NCBI RefSeq assembly: GCF_947251645.1
Contig: NZ_OX366364.1
Location: forward strand, 1,116,001 to 1,180,000
Direction of reading: 5' to 3'
DNA from: Wolbachia endosymbiont (group A) of Bibio marci
GTDB taxonomy: Bacteria > Pseudomonadota > Alphaproteobacteria > Rickettsiales > Anaplasmataceae
Length of the DNA stretch: 64,000 bases
Shown in pieces: positions 44,537 to 54,563 of the stretch (the first letter of the stretch is position 1; every line of letters begins with the position of its first letter). The position numbers were made by a program, and so were the translations under genes. The notes under the pieces are model-generated. The model worked only from the letters and a program-made list of their open reading frames with translations, was not told the DNA's origin and made no database searches.

Positions 44537-45850
44537 TTACCATATTCTTCCATATACATCATCCAATCTCACTATATCATTATCAGATAAATGCTCTCCT
44601 ATCTGAAATTCAACTATTTCAAGTGGAGAGCTTGTGCTTCTATTTTCAATCCTATGGGAAACTTCCCTTGGGATTTCTATCATATGGTCTTTTGCTATAG
44701 CATATTCTTTGTCTTCTAAACTAACATACCCAACTCCTGATAGCACTATATGGCATTCATCTCTATAGTGATGAAATTGCTTAGAAGTGCAGCTTAATGG
44801 ATTTATAAAAAGATATTTTATAAGAAAATTTTCGCTCATTAAAATTATACTACAAAATCCCCATGGTTTAACTTCTTTCCTTATCGCCTTTACTTTCTTA
44901 ACTTTATGAATAAATGAAATTAGGCTTTTGTTTAGTTGCTTACAAGCTCCACTTAATAAATTCTTTGCATTACTTTCTGCCACCCAAGTAACTGACACTG
45001 GTTCTTTTTTTCTGGTTACTTGCTGAAATGATGCCGGTTCTTTACTAAACTTCTCACTCAATTCTAAAACTGAATTCCAAGTTCCAACATCCAACCAATC
45101 GAAATTAGCTTCTATCATTGCAACGTTTTTTGCTTTTTCCATTACCAAGTAATCAATAGATATGCCTTCAATTCCTGCAAAATCTCGTTGTTTTAAATAT
45201 AGAAATCTCTCTTGCGGTGTGAAATGTTTCACACTTGCAAAACATGAATTGTAAAGATTCGGGGCAGATTTTTTGATCTCATCTATGTAGCGTTTTGCTT
45301 TAAATACAAATATTCCAGAGTTCCAATAATGATCGTTACTTAACTTACGCTCGGGTTTTTCTGTAAAATCTTTCACTATATGACATTTTTCTTTCTGATC
45401 ATATACTGCATTTATATAGCCGTATTCAGAATTGAATTCATGAGGCTTAACCCCAAAAGTTACTATAGAGTTAGTTTCAGAGGCTAACTTAGACGCTTTC
45501 TCAATAGAAGCATAAAAATTATTTAAATCGCCTATGAAATGATCTGAAGGCAGAATTAACATTGTCTCGTTTTCATTGCAGAGAAGTGCAGCAATTAATA
45601 TCGCCGCTGCTGTTCCAATTTTCACTGGTTCGAAAATCACTTTATATTCTCGCAGCGCATGCAACTCCTTCTTCACTAACGACTCGTACTGTATATTTGT
45701 GGTAATTATGGGTGGCATATAACTACTTTTTAGCCTCAACAAAGTGTTGTGAAACATAGTGTTCTGACTAAATATTTTCTGAAATTGCTTTGGCTTAGAT
45801 AAAGGCCAAAGTCTACTGCCACTACCACCACACAATATTACAGGACGCAT
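44537..45850 (-). CDS. manC: mannose-1-phosphate guanylyltransferase with C-terminal cupin
   Basis: Bifunctional type (GMP/PMI) that makes GDP-mannose. The N-terminal nucleotidyltransferase domain starts MRPVILCGGSGSRLWPLSKP with the GGxGxRLxPLS pattern and contains LILPSDHFIGDLNNF, FGVKPHEFNSEYGYI (substrate loop) and FTEKPERK. The C-terminal cupin domain has RKEVKPWGFCSIILM, QFHHYRDECHIVLSGVGYVS and EIPREVSHRIENRS as in type II mannose-6-phosphate isomerases. At 437 residues it is slightly shorter than relatives. No other sugar-nucleotide gene is nearby. Its role in a bacterium without LPS is unclear. The last 100 bp are duplicated at 43.06 kb. Confidence 0.92.
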   Translation of the reverse strand: MRPVILCGGSGSRLWPLSKPKQFQKIFSQNTMFHNTLLRLKSSYMPPIITTNIQYESLVKKELHALREYKVIFEPVKIGTAAAILIAALLCNENETMLILPSDHFIGDLNNFYASIEKASKLASETNSIVTFGVKPHEFNSEYGYINAVYDQKEKCHIVKDFTEKPERKLSNDHYWNSGIFVFKAKRYIDEIKKSAPNLYNSCFASVKHFTPQERFLYLKQRDFAGIEGISIDYLVMEKAKNVAMIEANFDWLDVGTWNSVLELSEKFSKEPASFQQVTRKKEPVSVTWVAESNAKNLLSGACKQLNKSLISFIHKVKKVKAIRKEVKPWGFCSIILMSENFLIKYLFINPLSCTSKQFHHYRDECHIVLSGVGYVSLEDKEYAIAKDHMIEIPREVSHRIENRSTSSPLEIVEFQIGEHLSDNDIVRLDDVYGRIW

Positions 45851-45965
45851 TTAGTTAAGATATTAATTAAATAATTAATATCTTATACCGAGGATAAAAT
45901 GCATGCAAGTTTTTGTTGTGGAATAGTTAAGATAGAGAGTAGATATTCAGCAGAGTAATGGCTAA

Positions 45966-47234
45966 CTAGCGAGAAGATGCTTGAATTCTTTCATCTTGCA
46001 ATGAATTTCGTTTGCTTAGTACTTTATCAGCATGGTTGCTCAATTTCTCCTGAGCAATAGCCTTTTTTCTAGACTCAGCTATGCTTTCATTATTTAAGCT
46101 TTTTCCAACACCTGGTTCTCTAGATTTATCTATACTTTCACTACTTTTATTTGACGGCTTCTCCAAGCCTTTTTCAATACCTGGTCTTCTAGCGTCAAGC
46201 TCATCCCACGTACCTATAATTGTATCGAGATTAGGGCACTTTTCTTTTTGTTCTGCTTCTCTTTCTCCACCTTTAATAACATTAAAGTCACTTTTTGCTT
46301 CTTCCCAACATCCTTTCAATTGGTGTTTCCACATAGTAAAGTAAGCATCACCATATTTTTTCTCATTTGCTACAAACAATAAAATTGGAGCCTTAAGTAT
46401 TGTAGCTACCATATTTACTGAATTCTTCACTGCCATCGCAGGGGTGAACAAAAGATAGCCAAAAGACTTTGCAATTGGGTTTTGTTTGCTTATTAAATGC
46501 TCCCCTAATTTTATAGGAAGAGAAGTCAACAATTTAGTACAAACTTTAGCCAAGCTTGCAACGAAAATAATAGGAACAGATATAAGACTTTTATCTAGCT
46601 CCAAGTTATTATTCTGATCTCTAATTTCTGAAAAATGGGTGCTTAGCTTCTTGTAATCACTAGTGTATAGTAATTTTCCATTTCTTCCTTTTTCATCAAC
46701 AACTTCCTGAACTTTACCTTCTTTATTTTTTACCTCTTTAGTTAGCACAGAAGAGTTAGTTAATTCAAACGGATATTGAGAATCCTTAGTTTTTTCAGCT
46801 TCAAAAATTGGAATATGTTTTTCAAGATCGATTTTTAAAAACCCAAATGGTTTATAATATTTACTATAATAACTACGATTGCTACTGCGAAACTCGCGTG
46901 CATCTTTATCTGGGTCAACTAAAAAGTTAATAGTGAAGTAGTGAAATTTTACACTTTTCTCTTTACTTCCAGTGCTTTCAACAGGAGCTAAATCAAAACT
47001 TGGTTGTCTTCCATCTTTGTCTTCCTCGCCATATAAAAGTTTATATATAGTCTCATCCTTGCTATTCTTAGCTTCTATAATTTTCCCAGATTTTGCAATT
47101 TCATCGTAATTTTTTGGGTACTGACATTTCCTTCTATCATACGTAATTACCTTTCTAAGGTCTTTTACATAAGTTGTGCTAGGCTCAGATGAAGTAAATA
47201 GGCTCCTTACTCCTAGCGTAAGACTTGCAAGCAT
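45966..47234 (-). CDS. hypothetical protein with hydrophobic centre, unknown family
   Basis: A 422-residue protein. The first ~200 residues are hydrophilic with tyrosine/lysine-rich beta-type sequence (KVITYDRRKCQYPKNYDEIA, SYYSKYYKPFGFLKIDLEKH). Residues ~218-300 hold three hydrophobic stretches (LISVPIIFVASLAKVC, AKSFGYLLFTPAMAVKNSVN, MVATILKAPILLFVANE) separated by short loops. The C-terminal ~110 residues are charged and disordered (IEKGLEKPSNKSSESIDKSR). No family is recognised. It is unusual that the hydrophobic region is central and not N-terminal. It is not co-transcribed with manC (116 bp apart). A membrane-inserting secreted protein is conceivable but unproven. Confidence 0.65.
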   Translation of the reverse strand: MLASLTLGVRSLFTSSEPSTTYVKDLRKVITYDRRKCQYPKNYDEIAKSGKIIEAKNSKDETIYKLLYGEEDKDGRQPSFDLAPVESTGSKEKSVKFHYFTINFLVDPDKDAREFRSSNRSYYSKYYKPFGFLKIDLEKHIPIFEAEKTKDSQYPFELTNSSVLTKEVKNKEGKVQEVVDEKGRNGKLLYTSDYKKLSTHFSEIRDQNNNLELDKSLISVPIIFVASLAKVCTKLLTSLPIKLGEHLISKQNPIAKSFGYLLFTPAMAVKNSVNMVATILKAPILLFVANEKKYGDAYFTMWKHQLKGCWEEAKSDFNVIKGGEREAEQKEKCPNLDTIIGTWDELDARRPGIEKGLEKPSNKSSESIDKSREPGVGKSLNNESIAESRKKAIAQEKLSNHADKVLSKRNSLQDERIQASSR

Positions 47235-47310
47235 ATTGTTAAACCAGAATCACTATAACTTAATAATAAAATGAGTATGTTAATAATATGTTAACACAGA
47301 ACCGGTGATT

Positions 47311-47667
47311 TTACAAAAAAATATGCCTGTAGAAGATAAAGATTGTAAAAGCAAGAACTATATAAGTAATGCTTGATAAGTACTTTATGCATGTAATTGT
47401 AAAAATCCTTAGAGATACGCTGTGTATATAATCTTCACACACTACCTGCATTCCAAGAACTGCGTGCCAAAAAATGCAATACAACAATACAACAAAAAAT
47501 AAAAGCTCTAAAGGGTGATTAATAAATTTTTCACTAAAAGACAAAGAGCTATCAGTATAAAATGCGCAAGAAAATGAATAGATAAACCAAGGAAACAGGA
47601 ATAGTAAAATTACCGCAGAAACACGCTGGACCCACCAATGATGTACTGAATTTCCAGATTGACTCAT
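47311..47667 (-). CDS. sdhD: succinate dehydrogenase membrane anchor subunit
   Basis: One of the two membrane subunits of complex II, 118 residues. The start SGNSVHHWWVQRVSAVILLF includes the conserved WWxQR(V/I)(S/T) signature. Three helices follow (LFLFPWFIYSFSCAFY; LLFFVVLLYCIFWHAVLGMQ with the haem-ligand histidine; YLSSITYIVLAFTIFIFY). The VCEDYIH motif after helix 2 is typical of SdhD. It overlaps sdhC by 4 bases on the same strand. The sdhA and sdhB genes are not in the window, as in other Wolbachia where they may be separate. Confidence 0.92.
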   Translation of the reverse strand: MSQSGNSVHHWWVQRVSAVILLFLFPWFIYSFSCAFYTDSSLSFSEKFINHPLELLFFVVLLYCIFWHAVLGMQVVCEDYIHSVSLRIFTITCIKYLSSITYIVLAFTIFIFYRHIFL

Positions 47668-48041
47668 ATAAACATAAATAAAAAAGCCATAGTAGAAAGA
47701 AGTAGCGTTACTGTCAGCAGTATAGCACTCCTTGAAACGCCAGTAATTTCTAAATTAAGCCCAACATCCCACAATAAATGACGAATACCATTAAGAAAAT
47801 GATATACAAAACTTATAAAACATAAGACATAAGCTAATTTAGCAACAGGAGTGAATAATAATGCATTTAAGTACCTTACTATAAGTAACTCAGGAAAGTA
47901 AACATGTAATATGAAATACCAAGAAAGTATCATTAATAAAAGGAATAGCAAGATACCAGTCAATCTGTGCATAATAGAGAAAAAACTAGTAACTTGTACT
48001 TTATATATTTGTAAATGTGGAGAAAGAGGTCTATCACTCAT
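47664..48041 (-). CDS. sdhC: succinate dehydrogenase cytochrome b556 subunit
   Basis: Second membrane subunit of complex II, 125 residues. It starts MSDRPLSPHLQIYKVQVTSF with the RP(L/M)SPHLQIY signature and continues SIMHRLTGILLFLLLMILSW with the conserved H-R-x-T-G. The haem-binding segment FISFVYHFLNGIRHLLWDVG carries HxxNGIRHLxWD, and the last helix is ILLTVTLLLSTMAFLFMFI. It is upstream of sdhD with an overlapping stop/start (ATGA). The 16S rRNA gene lies about 100 bp further upstream on the same strand, with the 3' half of its processing stem in between. Confidence 0.93.
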   Translation of the reverse strand: MSDRPLSPHLQIYKVQVTSFFSIMHRLTGILLFLLLMILSWYFILHVYFPELLIVRYLNALLFTPVAKLAYVLCFISFVYHFLNGIRHLLWDVGLNLEITGVSRSAILLTVTLLLSTMAFLFMFI

Positions 48042-48068
48042 AAAATTCCGTTATCGGGAAATTAAAAT

Positions 48069-48093
48069 AAAGTAGAAGTAAAGACAGCAGTAT
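48069..48093 (-). other. 16S precursor processing stem, 3' arm
   Basis: The plus-strand sequence AAAGTAGAAGTAAAGACAGC followed by AGTAT is the reverse complement of the region at 49,710-49,734, with one mismatch. In the transcript the arms pair over 25 nt across the whole 16S gene, as expected for an RNase III-type cleavage stem. Confidence 0.85.
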
Positions 48094-48141
48094 AGCACAT
48101 AACAACACCATCATTAAAAATGGTAAGTTATGTGCAAAGCC

Positions 48142-49645
<1,504 letters not shown>

Positions 49646-49709
49646 AGACTTCAACCTATAAAAGGTTGAGGGTACATCGGATAAATCCGATAAAAAACAA
49701 TTTAGCTTA

Positions 49710-49734
49710 ATACTGCTGTCTTTATTTCTACTTT
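49710..49734 (-). other. 16S precursor processing stem, 5' arm
   Basis: Partner of 48,069-48,093, transcribed AAAGUAGAAAUAAAGACAGC and AGUAU. It lies about 65 bases before the mature 5' end. Two smaller hairpins lie between (CGGATTTATCCG and CAACCTTTTATAGGTTG). The rRNA promoter must be right of 49,734, in the ~100-bp AT-rich gap towards the divergent DUF2659 gene. Confidence 0.85.
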
Positions 49735-49864
49735 AGAAATATTTTAATCTCCAACTATTCAAACAACTTTGAGAATATTATTATGTGATATAATCACTAT
49801 GTCAATATGTTTTTGCAAATCAAAAGCATTAATGTATAAATATATAACTATTTGGAATACTACC

Positions 49865-50413
49865 ATGAAAAAATACATCTTTCTGCTTGCACTCGCACCA
49901 ATGTTAATTGGCATCACATTATACTTATTGCGCAACATTGATAACACAAAACAATCTATAACTGCGGGTGACAAGTTTTACGAAGTATTATTCTTTAAAA
50001 AAGATAATAAGCCGCTGCTAGAAGAAATAGATTCAAATTGGGAGTATTTAGCAAATTTTGAACGCGCATTCAATCATATCTCAGATTCAATGCCAACAGA
50101 CACAGCATCTATTTATAATGATTTGGCAGATAATAAAGATGCTCCTAATGTTTTGCGTGAGTTAGCACAATACTTAGAAGTAATGAGCTTACTTCACTCC
50201 AACGGTGAGAAAATAAATAAAGATAAAATTGATAATTTAGAATCAAGCACAGTGTATCCTTATTCAAGCCAAGAAGCTATCGCTGTAGTAAAGATACATA
50301 ATAACGACATTAAAGGTGCAACTGAAATATTGCGTTCCCTATTAAATGACAGAAAATGCCCTATCCTAATCAAAGCTAATGCACAAGAGCTACTCAGGAT
50401 ATATGGGAGTTAA
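49865..50413 (+). CDS. DUF2659-type single-pass membrane protein
   Basis: A 182-residue protein from the ATG at 49865. The frame extends to 49769, but the upstream part lies in the rRNA promoter region and is poorly coding. A single N-terminal helix MKKYIFLLALAPMLIGITLY is followed by a periplasmic TPR-like domain. The segment SITAGDKFYEVLFFKKDNKP lies near the start, and DAPNVLRELAQYLEVM and AIAVVKIHNNDIKGATEILR follow. This matches the Rickettsiales family DUF2659, related in plan to YfgM. Function is unknown. YfgM-type proteins work near the Sec translocon or the BAM complex. It is transcribed divergently from 16S rRNA, and its stop is followed at once by copy D of the ~500-bp element. Confidence 0.75.
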   Translation: MKKYIFLLALAPMLIGITLYLLRNIDNTKQSITAGDKFYEVLFFKKDNKPLLEEIDSNWEYLANFERAFNHISDSMPTDTASIYNDLADNKDAPNVLRELAQYLEVMSLLHSNGEKINKDKIDNLESSTVYPYSSQEAIAVVKIHNNDIKGATEILRSLLNDRKCPILIKANAQELLRIYGS

Positions 50414-50415
50414 CT

Positions 50416-50925
50416 CATTAGACTTTTTGCATAGCTTTTGGCAGCGTGTTGAGAAACGAAAAACTTGCTTGACAAGCTTCGCCAGCCCCCTTATCATGAA
50501 ACTGAAGTTATTTATTTATCTTCTCTGTACAGATTAAATGACAAAAAAACTCAACGTATTTGGCGTCTCATGTTTAATTTTTTGCACTATGTGCACCTTA
50601 TGTCTTTATCAAATTTCTGGGTTTTTACCTACACAAGCTGAAATACGCTTATAAAGCATTTAAAACATCAAAAAACGCCAACTTAAAAAATGGATAGTGA
50701 ATAACTAGCTACCCTAGGGTTTCTTTTGCCTTTTTTTCTGTTTAGTAAATTTCTTAACGTTTATAATTTAGATTAGTTGCGGTTTAAAAGCAGCTGAATC
50801 GCGGTTATTAAGCGTTTAGAATAAAAAAACGCCATACTTGAAAGTATAATGTAAGTAATTAGCCAACCACGGGGCTTCTTTTGCCTTTTTTTTCGTTTGG
50901 TAAATTTCTTAAACATTTATAGCTA
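50416..50925 (-). repeat. ~500-bp dispersed noncoding element, copy D (inverted)
   Basis: Starts TTAGACTTTTTGCATAGCTT just after the stop codon and continues CAAGCTTCGCCAGCCCCCTT, CGTATTTGGCGTCTCATGTT, GGGTTTTTACCTACACAAGC, TGCCTTTTTTTCTGTTTAGT, and TTTTTTTTCGTTTGGTAAAT at its end. It aligns with copies A-C throughout and has accumulated point changes. As with copies A and B, the GCAAGAAGTCTA end faces the 3' end of a gene. Confidence 0.86.
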
Positions 50926-51188
50926 AACGACAACCGTCATCCCGCTACGTGTTAGCGGGATCTCTTGTTAGCGGCTGAGATACCGCGGCGGTATGACGGT
51001 TCGCGGCGGTATAGTAACTCGTCATCCCGCTACGTATTAGCGGCTGAGATACCGCGGCGGTATGACGGTCTGCGGCAGTATGACGTAGGACTGCTGTCAT
51101 TCCAGTCTGGAATCTAGTTCTTATTGTACATTTACTTGGTGTAGAGTTAAGTTTCCTGGATCTAAGTAGTCAAGGTACTGGGATGACA
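50926..51188. repeat. palindromic block abutting the group II intron
   Basis: Several CGTCATCCCGCTACGTGTTA / GATACCGCGGCGGTATGACG units (50,935-51,090) are followed by the CCAGTCTGGAATC and CTGGATCTAAGTAGTCAAGG family. The last word, TACTGGGATGACA, ends exactly where the intron begins at 51,189. The layout mirrors the block before copy C at 27.4-27.7 kb. Confidence 0.78.
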
Positions 51189-51684
51189 GTGCGCCGTAGA
51201 AACACGGGAAGTGTTGAAGCTATGCAATAGATGAAGGTAGGTCCTTCAAAGCCGGTTTGCAAGAGCAGGCTTTAAACTACCATAAGCTGCTTTGGCAAGG
51301 TGGTGAGCGTTATGGAAAAGGCGCAATTATGCGTCATGTGTGAAATAGAGAGATGAACGTAAGTGAACCACTGATGAAGTGTCGAAACCTGTTGTATGGC
51401 GTCAAAACCAGGGGTTTGTTGTAACCTGGTATCGGGAGCTTGCTTACTGGGTAGATAACGTCCGGCATAAAGGTGGCATGAATCTATTTTAGGCTATTGT
51501 GTGGAACTACGGGAACCTGTCGTTTCGATGATAAGGGAGAAGTCCAAGGAGCTGATCTCTGAGGATGAGAGTACCGATGCGGAAAACAGAGCTCGTAGTA
51601 GTGAAGAAGTTTCTGTAATGGAAATGGAGCAAAGGAGCTGAGTTATTCAGTTTTAATTATTTGTCAACTGAAAGGGAGGAGTAA

Positions 51685-53230
51685 ATGAATAAAACAAAGT
51701 CTTTTGATATACCGAAGCAACTTATTTGGAGAGCTTATAAACAAGTATCGAAAAATAAAGGTGCTGCTGGTGTGGATGAGGTTTCGATAACAAAGTTTGA
51801 AGAAAATCTAAAAGATAATCTGTACAAGCTATGAAATCGGATGTCATCCGGAACCAGAGCCAGTAAAAGCTGTAGCAATACCGAAAGATACGGGAGGAGG
51901 ACAAAGAATTTTAGGTGTTCCTTCAGTATTCGACAGGATAGGGCAAACGGCTGCTTCTATGTATCTTGAGCCGCTAGTAGAGCCAAAATTCCACGAAGAT
52001 TCATATGATTATAGACTAAATAAATCAGCACTGGATGCGGTAGATACAGCACGCAAAAGATGCTGGAAGTACGATTGGACGATAGATCTTGATATATCCG
52101 GATTTTTCGACAATCTGGATCACGAATTAGTTTTGCAAGCTATCAAGAAACATACAAACTGCAAATGGGTCACACTGTACATTGAAAGGTGGATGAAAGC
52201 CCCTATTCAACAAGCAGATGGCACTAGGGAAGTGAGGGATAAGGGAGTTCCGCAAGGAGGTTCTGTAAGCCCAATCATTTCTAACATATTTATGCATCAT
52301 GCATTTGATATGTGGATGAGGCAAAACTACCCCACAATACCATTTGAGAGGTATGTAGATGATGCGATAGTGCACTGCAAAACTAGGAGACAGGCAGACT
52401 TTATGAGAGTAACGATCGAAGAAAGATTGGCACAATGTAAGCTAAAACTGCATCTTGAAAAGACACAAATTGTGTACTGCAAGGATGACAATAGGAGAGA
52501 TGAGTTTCCAATACAAAGTTTTGATTTCCTGGGTTACACATTTAGACCCAGGTTAGCAAGAAATAAAATAGGAAAGCATTTTGTTTCATTTCTTCCTGCG
52601 ATTAGCAACAAGGCCAAGAAAAATATCACTACAACCATAAGGTCATGGAAAATACTACGCAATACACACAAAACATTAGAGGAAATATCAAAGATAGTGA
52701 ATCCAATAGGGCTTTGTTGCATCGCTAGCTATGATGGATTAAAGATAAAAAAGATAGAGAATATCAGTAGCTTATTATTCTGGTATTTATAACAAGAACG
52801 GTCAGTGAATACCTAAATTTGAGTAAAAGAAATTTCACTACCACTCACTAATCCGGCTAAAATTTAAGAATTTCAATGCTTTAGCTATTTTCAATAGAAT
52901 TAAATTTATTAATATAAATAATAAATTACTATTCTTAAATTTGATCAGATTGATTGCAAAAAAACAAGATTTTCAATAAGTTGCTTATAATCCTAACTAT
53001 AGTTAGCCTTTCATAAGTAGCGATGCAACAAAGCCATCCAATAGTCAGAGGCTGGCTATGGCAAATTCTATAAAATTGAGATATACAAACCTCTAAAGAA
53101 CATAGAGCGGCATCTAGAAAAGTGGGTCAAAAAGAAATATAAGAGACTCAAGAGTCACGGAAGACTAGCAAGAAAATTTCTAGGAAAGGTGAGAAAGAGG
53201 TCACGAATATTTTCTATCACTGGACACTAG
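51685..53230 (+). pseudogene. group II intron reverse transcriptase / maturase, broken
   Basis: Starts MNKTKSFDIPKQLIWRAYKQ with GGGAGG upstream. TGA replaces a tryptophan codon in LYKLWNRM, and a frameshift near 51,850 precedes EPVKAVAIPKDTG. The main frame (from ~51,900) contains the RT palm: RILGVPSVFDRIGQTAASMY, DLDISGFFDNLDHELV, GVPQGGSVSPIISNIFMH, then the catalytic YVDD in FERYVDDAIVHCKTR. FDFLGYTFRPRLARNKIGKH is the thumb. The reading is cut after SKIVNP by the MITE at 52,710. The residual maturase tail (KFYKIEIYKPLKNIERHLEK, KSHGRLARKFLGKVRKRSRI) resumes after it in a shifted frame, ending near 53,230. Confidence 0.9.
52710..53035 (+). mobile_element. 326-bp MITE, copy 2, inside the intron maturase gene
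   Basis: Same length and ends as the copy at 25,728 (GGCTTTGTTGCATCGCTA and its complement), opposite orientation. It is flanked by ATCCAATAG on both sides (52,701-52,709 and 53,036-53,044), a 9-bp duplication. Removing the element and one duplicate rejoins the maturase motif NPIVRGW, which proves the insertion. Confidence 0.95.
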
Positions 53231-53277
53231 GGTTAGGTCAAAAGGCTGAATAATGGAAGCTGTATAAATCGAGAGAT

Positions 53278-53963
53278 TTATGTACAGTTTTGCAAGGGAC
53301 TGGTGGGGAAGTTCTGCCGGTCTACTCTCCTGCCAATAAAGCCTAAACTTACCAAATACATTTCTGTAGATTCAGATCTACTTGACTTTGGTTTAAAGTA
53401 TTTTACTGTTTTAAACATTTTTTTTAGCTCGTTACAAAAATCTTTATCAGATTCCCCTTGGAAAATTTTTACTACAAACGTGCCACCATGGCTCAAGAAA
53501 TGCTTTGCAAAATTGAGCGCTGCTTCGCATAAAAGCATAATTCTGATATGATCCAACGATTTCAAACCACAAGATTCGGGGGCCATATCAGATAAAATTA
53601 CATCAAATTTTTGATCCTTGAATTTTTCTCTTAAAATTTCAAGCTCATTGATAATATCGCATTGTATAAACTCTACTCCATTAATTGCATTCATTGGTTT
53701 TACGTCAAGAGCAACTACATTTGCACCTTTCTGAGATGTAACTTGTGACCATCCACCAGGAGAAGCACCAAGATCAATAATTTTTTGCCCTTCTTGGAAT
53801 AATTTAAATTTATTATCCATTTCTACCAGCTTATATGCTGAGCGTGACCTATAACCATCCTTGCTAGTTTTTCGCACATACTGATCATTCAAATGACGAT
53901 GTAGCCACCTTGTTGAAGATAATTTTCTACCCCTTGCCGTCTTTACTCTAATTTTTATTGCTA
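53278..53963 (-). CDS. rlmE: 23S rRNA 2'-O-methyltransferase RlmE (FtsJ)
   Basis: Methylates U2552 of 23S rRNA. The SAM-binding motif is IIDLGASPGGWSQVTSQKGA. The K-D-K-E tetrad is spread over YRSRSAYKL, DVILSDMAPESCGLKSLDHI, FVVKIFQGES and KSSRSESTEMYLVSLGF. Conserved residues upstream of the TTG at 53892 (RVKTARGRKLSSTRWLHRHL) show that the true N-terminus lies near 53,955-53,963. That stretch has no ATG, GTG or TTG in frame, reading GTA TTA GCA ATA AAA ATT. The last ~17 codons (RRVDRQNFPTSPLQNCT) are antisense to the group II intron, so the original C-terminus has been replaced. The gene is 3' of popZ, 5 bp or fewer away. Confidence 0.9.
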
Positions 53964-53968
53964 ATACC

Positions 53969-54544
53969 CTACTTATTATTGATTATATCTTTGAGCTCTT
54001 TTTCAACTACTTCTTTTACCAGTGCATGTAGATATTTATTTAGCCATTCTGAGAGCTGAGGTTTTAAAAGAGATGTAACTAATTCTTCAACAGTAAGGTT
54101 GGCTCTTTTTTGTTGTTTATGCTGCAATTCGTTTTGCATTTTTCCAAGCAACGCTTTGATCTCTTCCATATTCTCTTTTAAAATTAGATGATCGTTATTT
54201 TGCACTTGTAAGCCGCTATTACTCGCTTTGTTATTACTCATTTGGATATCATCGTACAAATAAATATCTTTTTTTTCTTCTGAATTGTAGCTATGGCCAT
54301 TAAATTGGTTATTGTTGCAAGCCATTTCCTCACTTTGGTCATCATTATCAATGTCCTCTTTTTCACTATTTTCTTTTTTGCCATCTTCTTCCATGTCTTC
54401 TGGATACTCTTCCTCAAGATATAGCACATCATCACTTTCATCCTTTATTTCTGCTTTATCGTTACTTGCGTTTTTACCCGATATAGCTTTTTTTATATCT
54501 TCTAGGATATCTTTTACAGATTGATTGCCTTGTTCATCATACAT
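53969..54544 (-). CDS. popZ: PopZ-like polar organizing protein (DUF2497)
   Basis: A 191-residue acidic protein. The C-terminal ~45 residues are the DUF2497/PopZ oligomerisation region: LTVEELVTSLLKPQLSEWLN followed by KYLHALVKEVVEKELKDIIN. The N-terminal helix SVKDILEDIKKAISGKN also fits PopZ. The centre is a low-complexity acidic linker (EEEYPEDMEEDGKKENSEKE and similar) as in Caulobacter, where PopZ forms a polar condensate that anchors the chromosome origin. Wolbachia has a simple cell cycle, so retention of this gene is notable. It sits 19 bp downstream of tolC and just upstream of rlmE, all on the minus strand. Confidence 0.85.
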   Translation of the reverse strand: MYDEQGNQSVKDILEDIKKAISGKNASNDKAEIKDESDDVLYLEEEYPEDMEEDGKKENSEKEDIDNDDQSEEMACNNNQFNGHSYNSEEKKDIYLYDDIQMSNNKASNSGLQVQNNDHLILKENMEEIKALLGKMQNELQHKQQKRANLTVEELVTSLLKPQLSEWLNKYLHALVKEVVEKELKDIINNK

Positions 54545-54563
54545 AGTGCTAATACCATTAAAT

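Larger units (their letters stand above)
51189..53327 (+). mobile_element. group II intron, decayed, with a nested MITE
   Basis: The 5' end has the GUGCG-type start (GTGCGCCGTAGAAACACGGG at 51,189). Structured RNA domains fill the next ~495 bp, followed by a maturase gene. Near 53,257-53,291 domain V is seen: AAGCTGTATAAATC, GAGA loop, GATTTATGTACAGTT, with the AGC catalytic triad at its base. Domain VI follows as GACTGG...CCGGTC with a bulged A near CTACTC. The 3' end is about 53,327 (uncertain by a few bases). The maturase is broken and carries a 326-bp MITE, so the intron cannot move itself. It landed at the 3' end of rlmE on the opposite strand. Confidence 0.88.

Noticed and set aside
50935..51090. 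Possible CRISPR or origin-type iteron array
   Set aside because: Same dispersed hairpin family as elsewhere. Units differ in length and recur genome-wide in this window.
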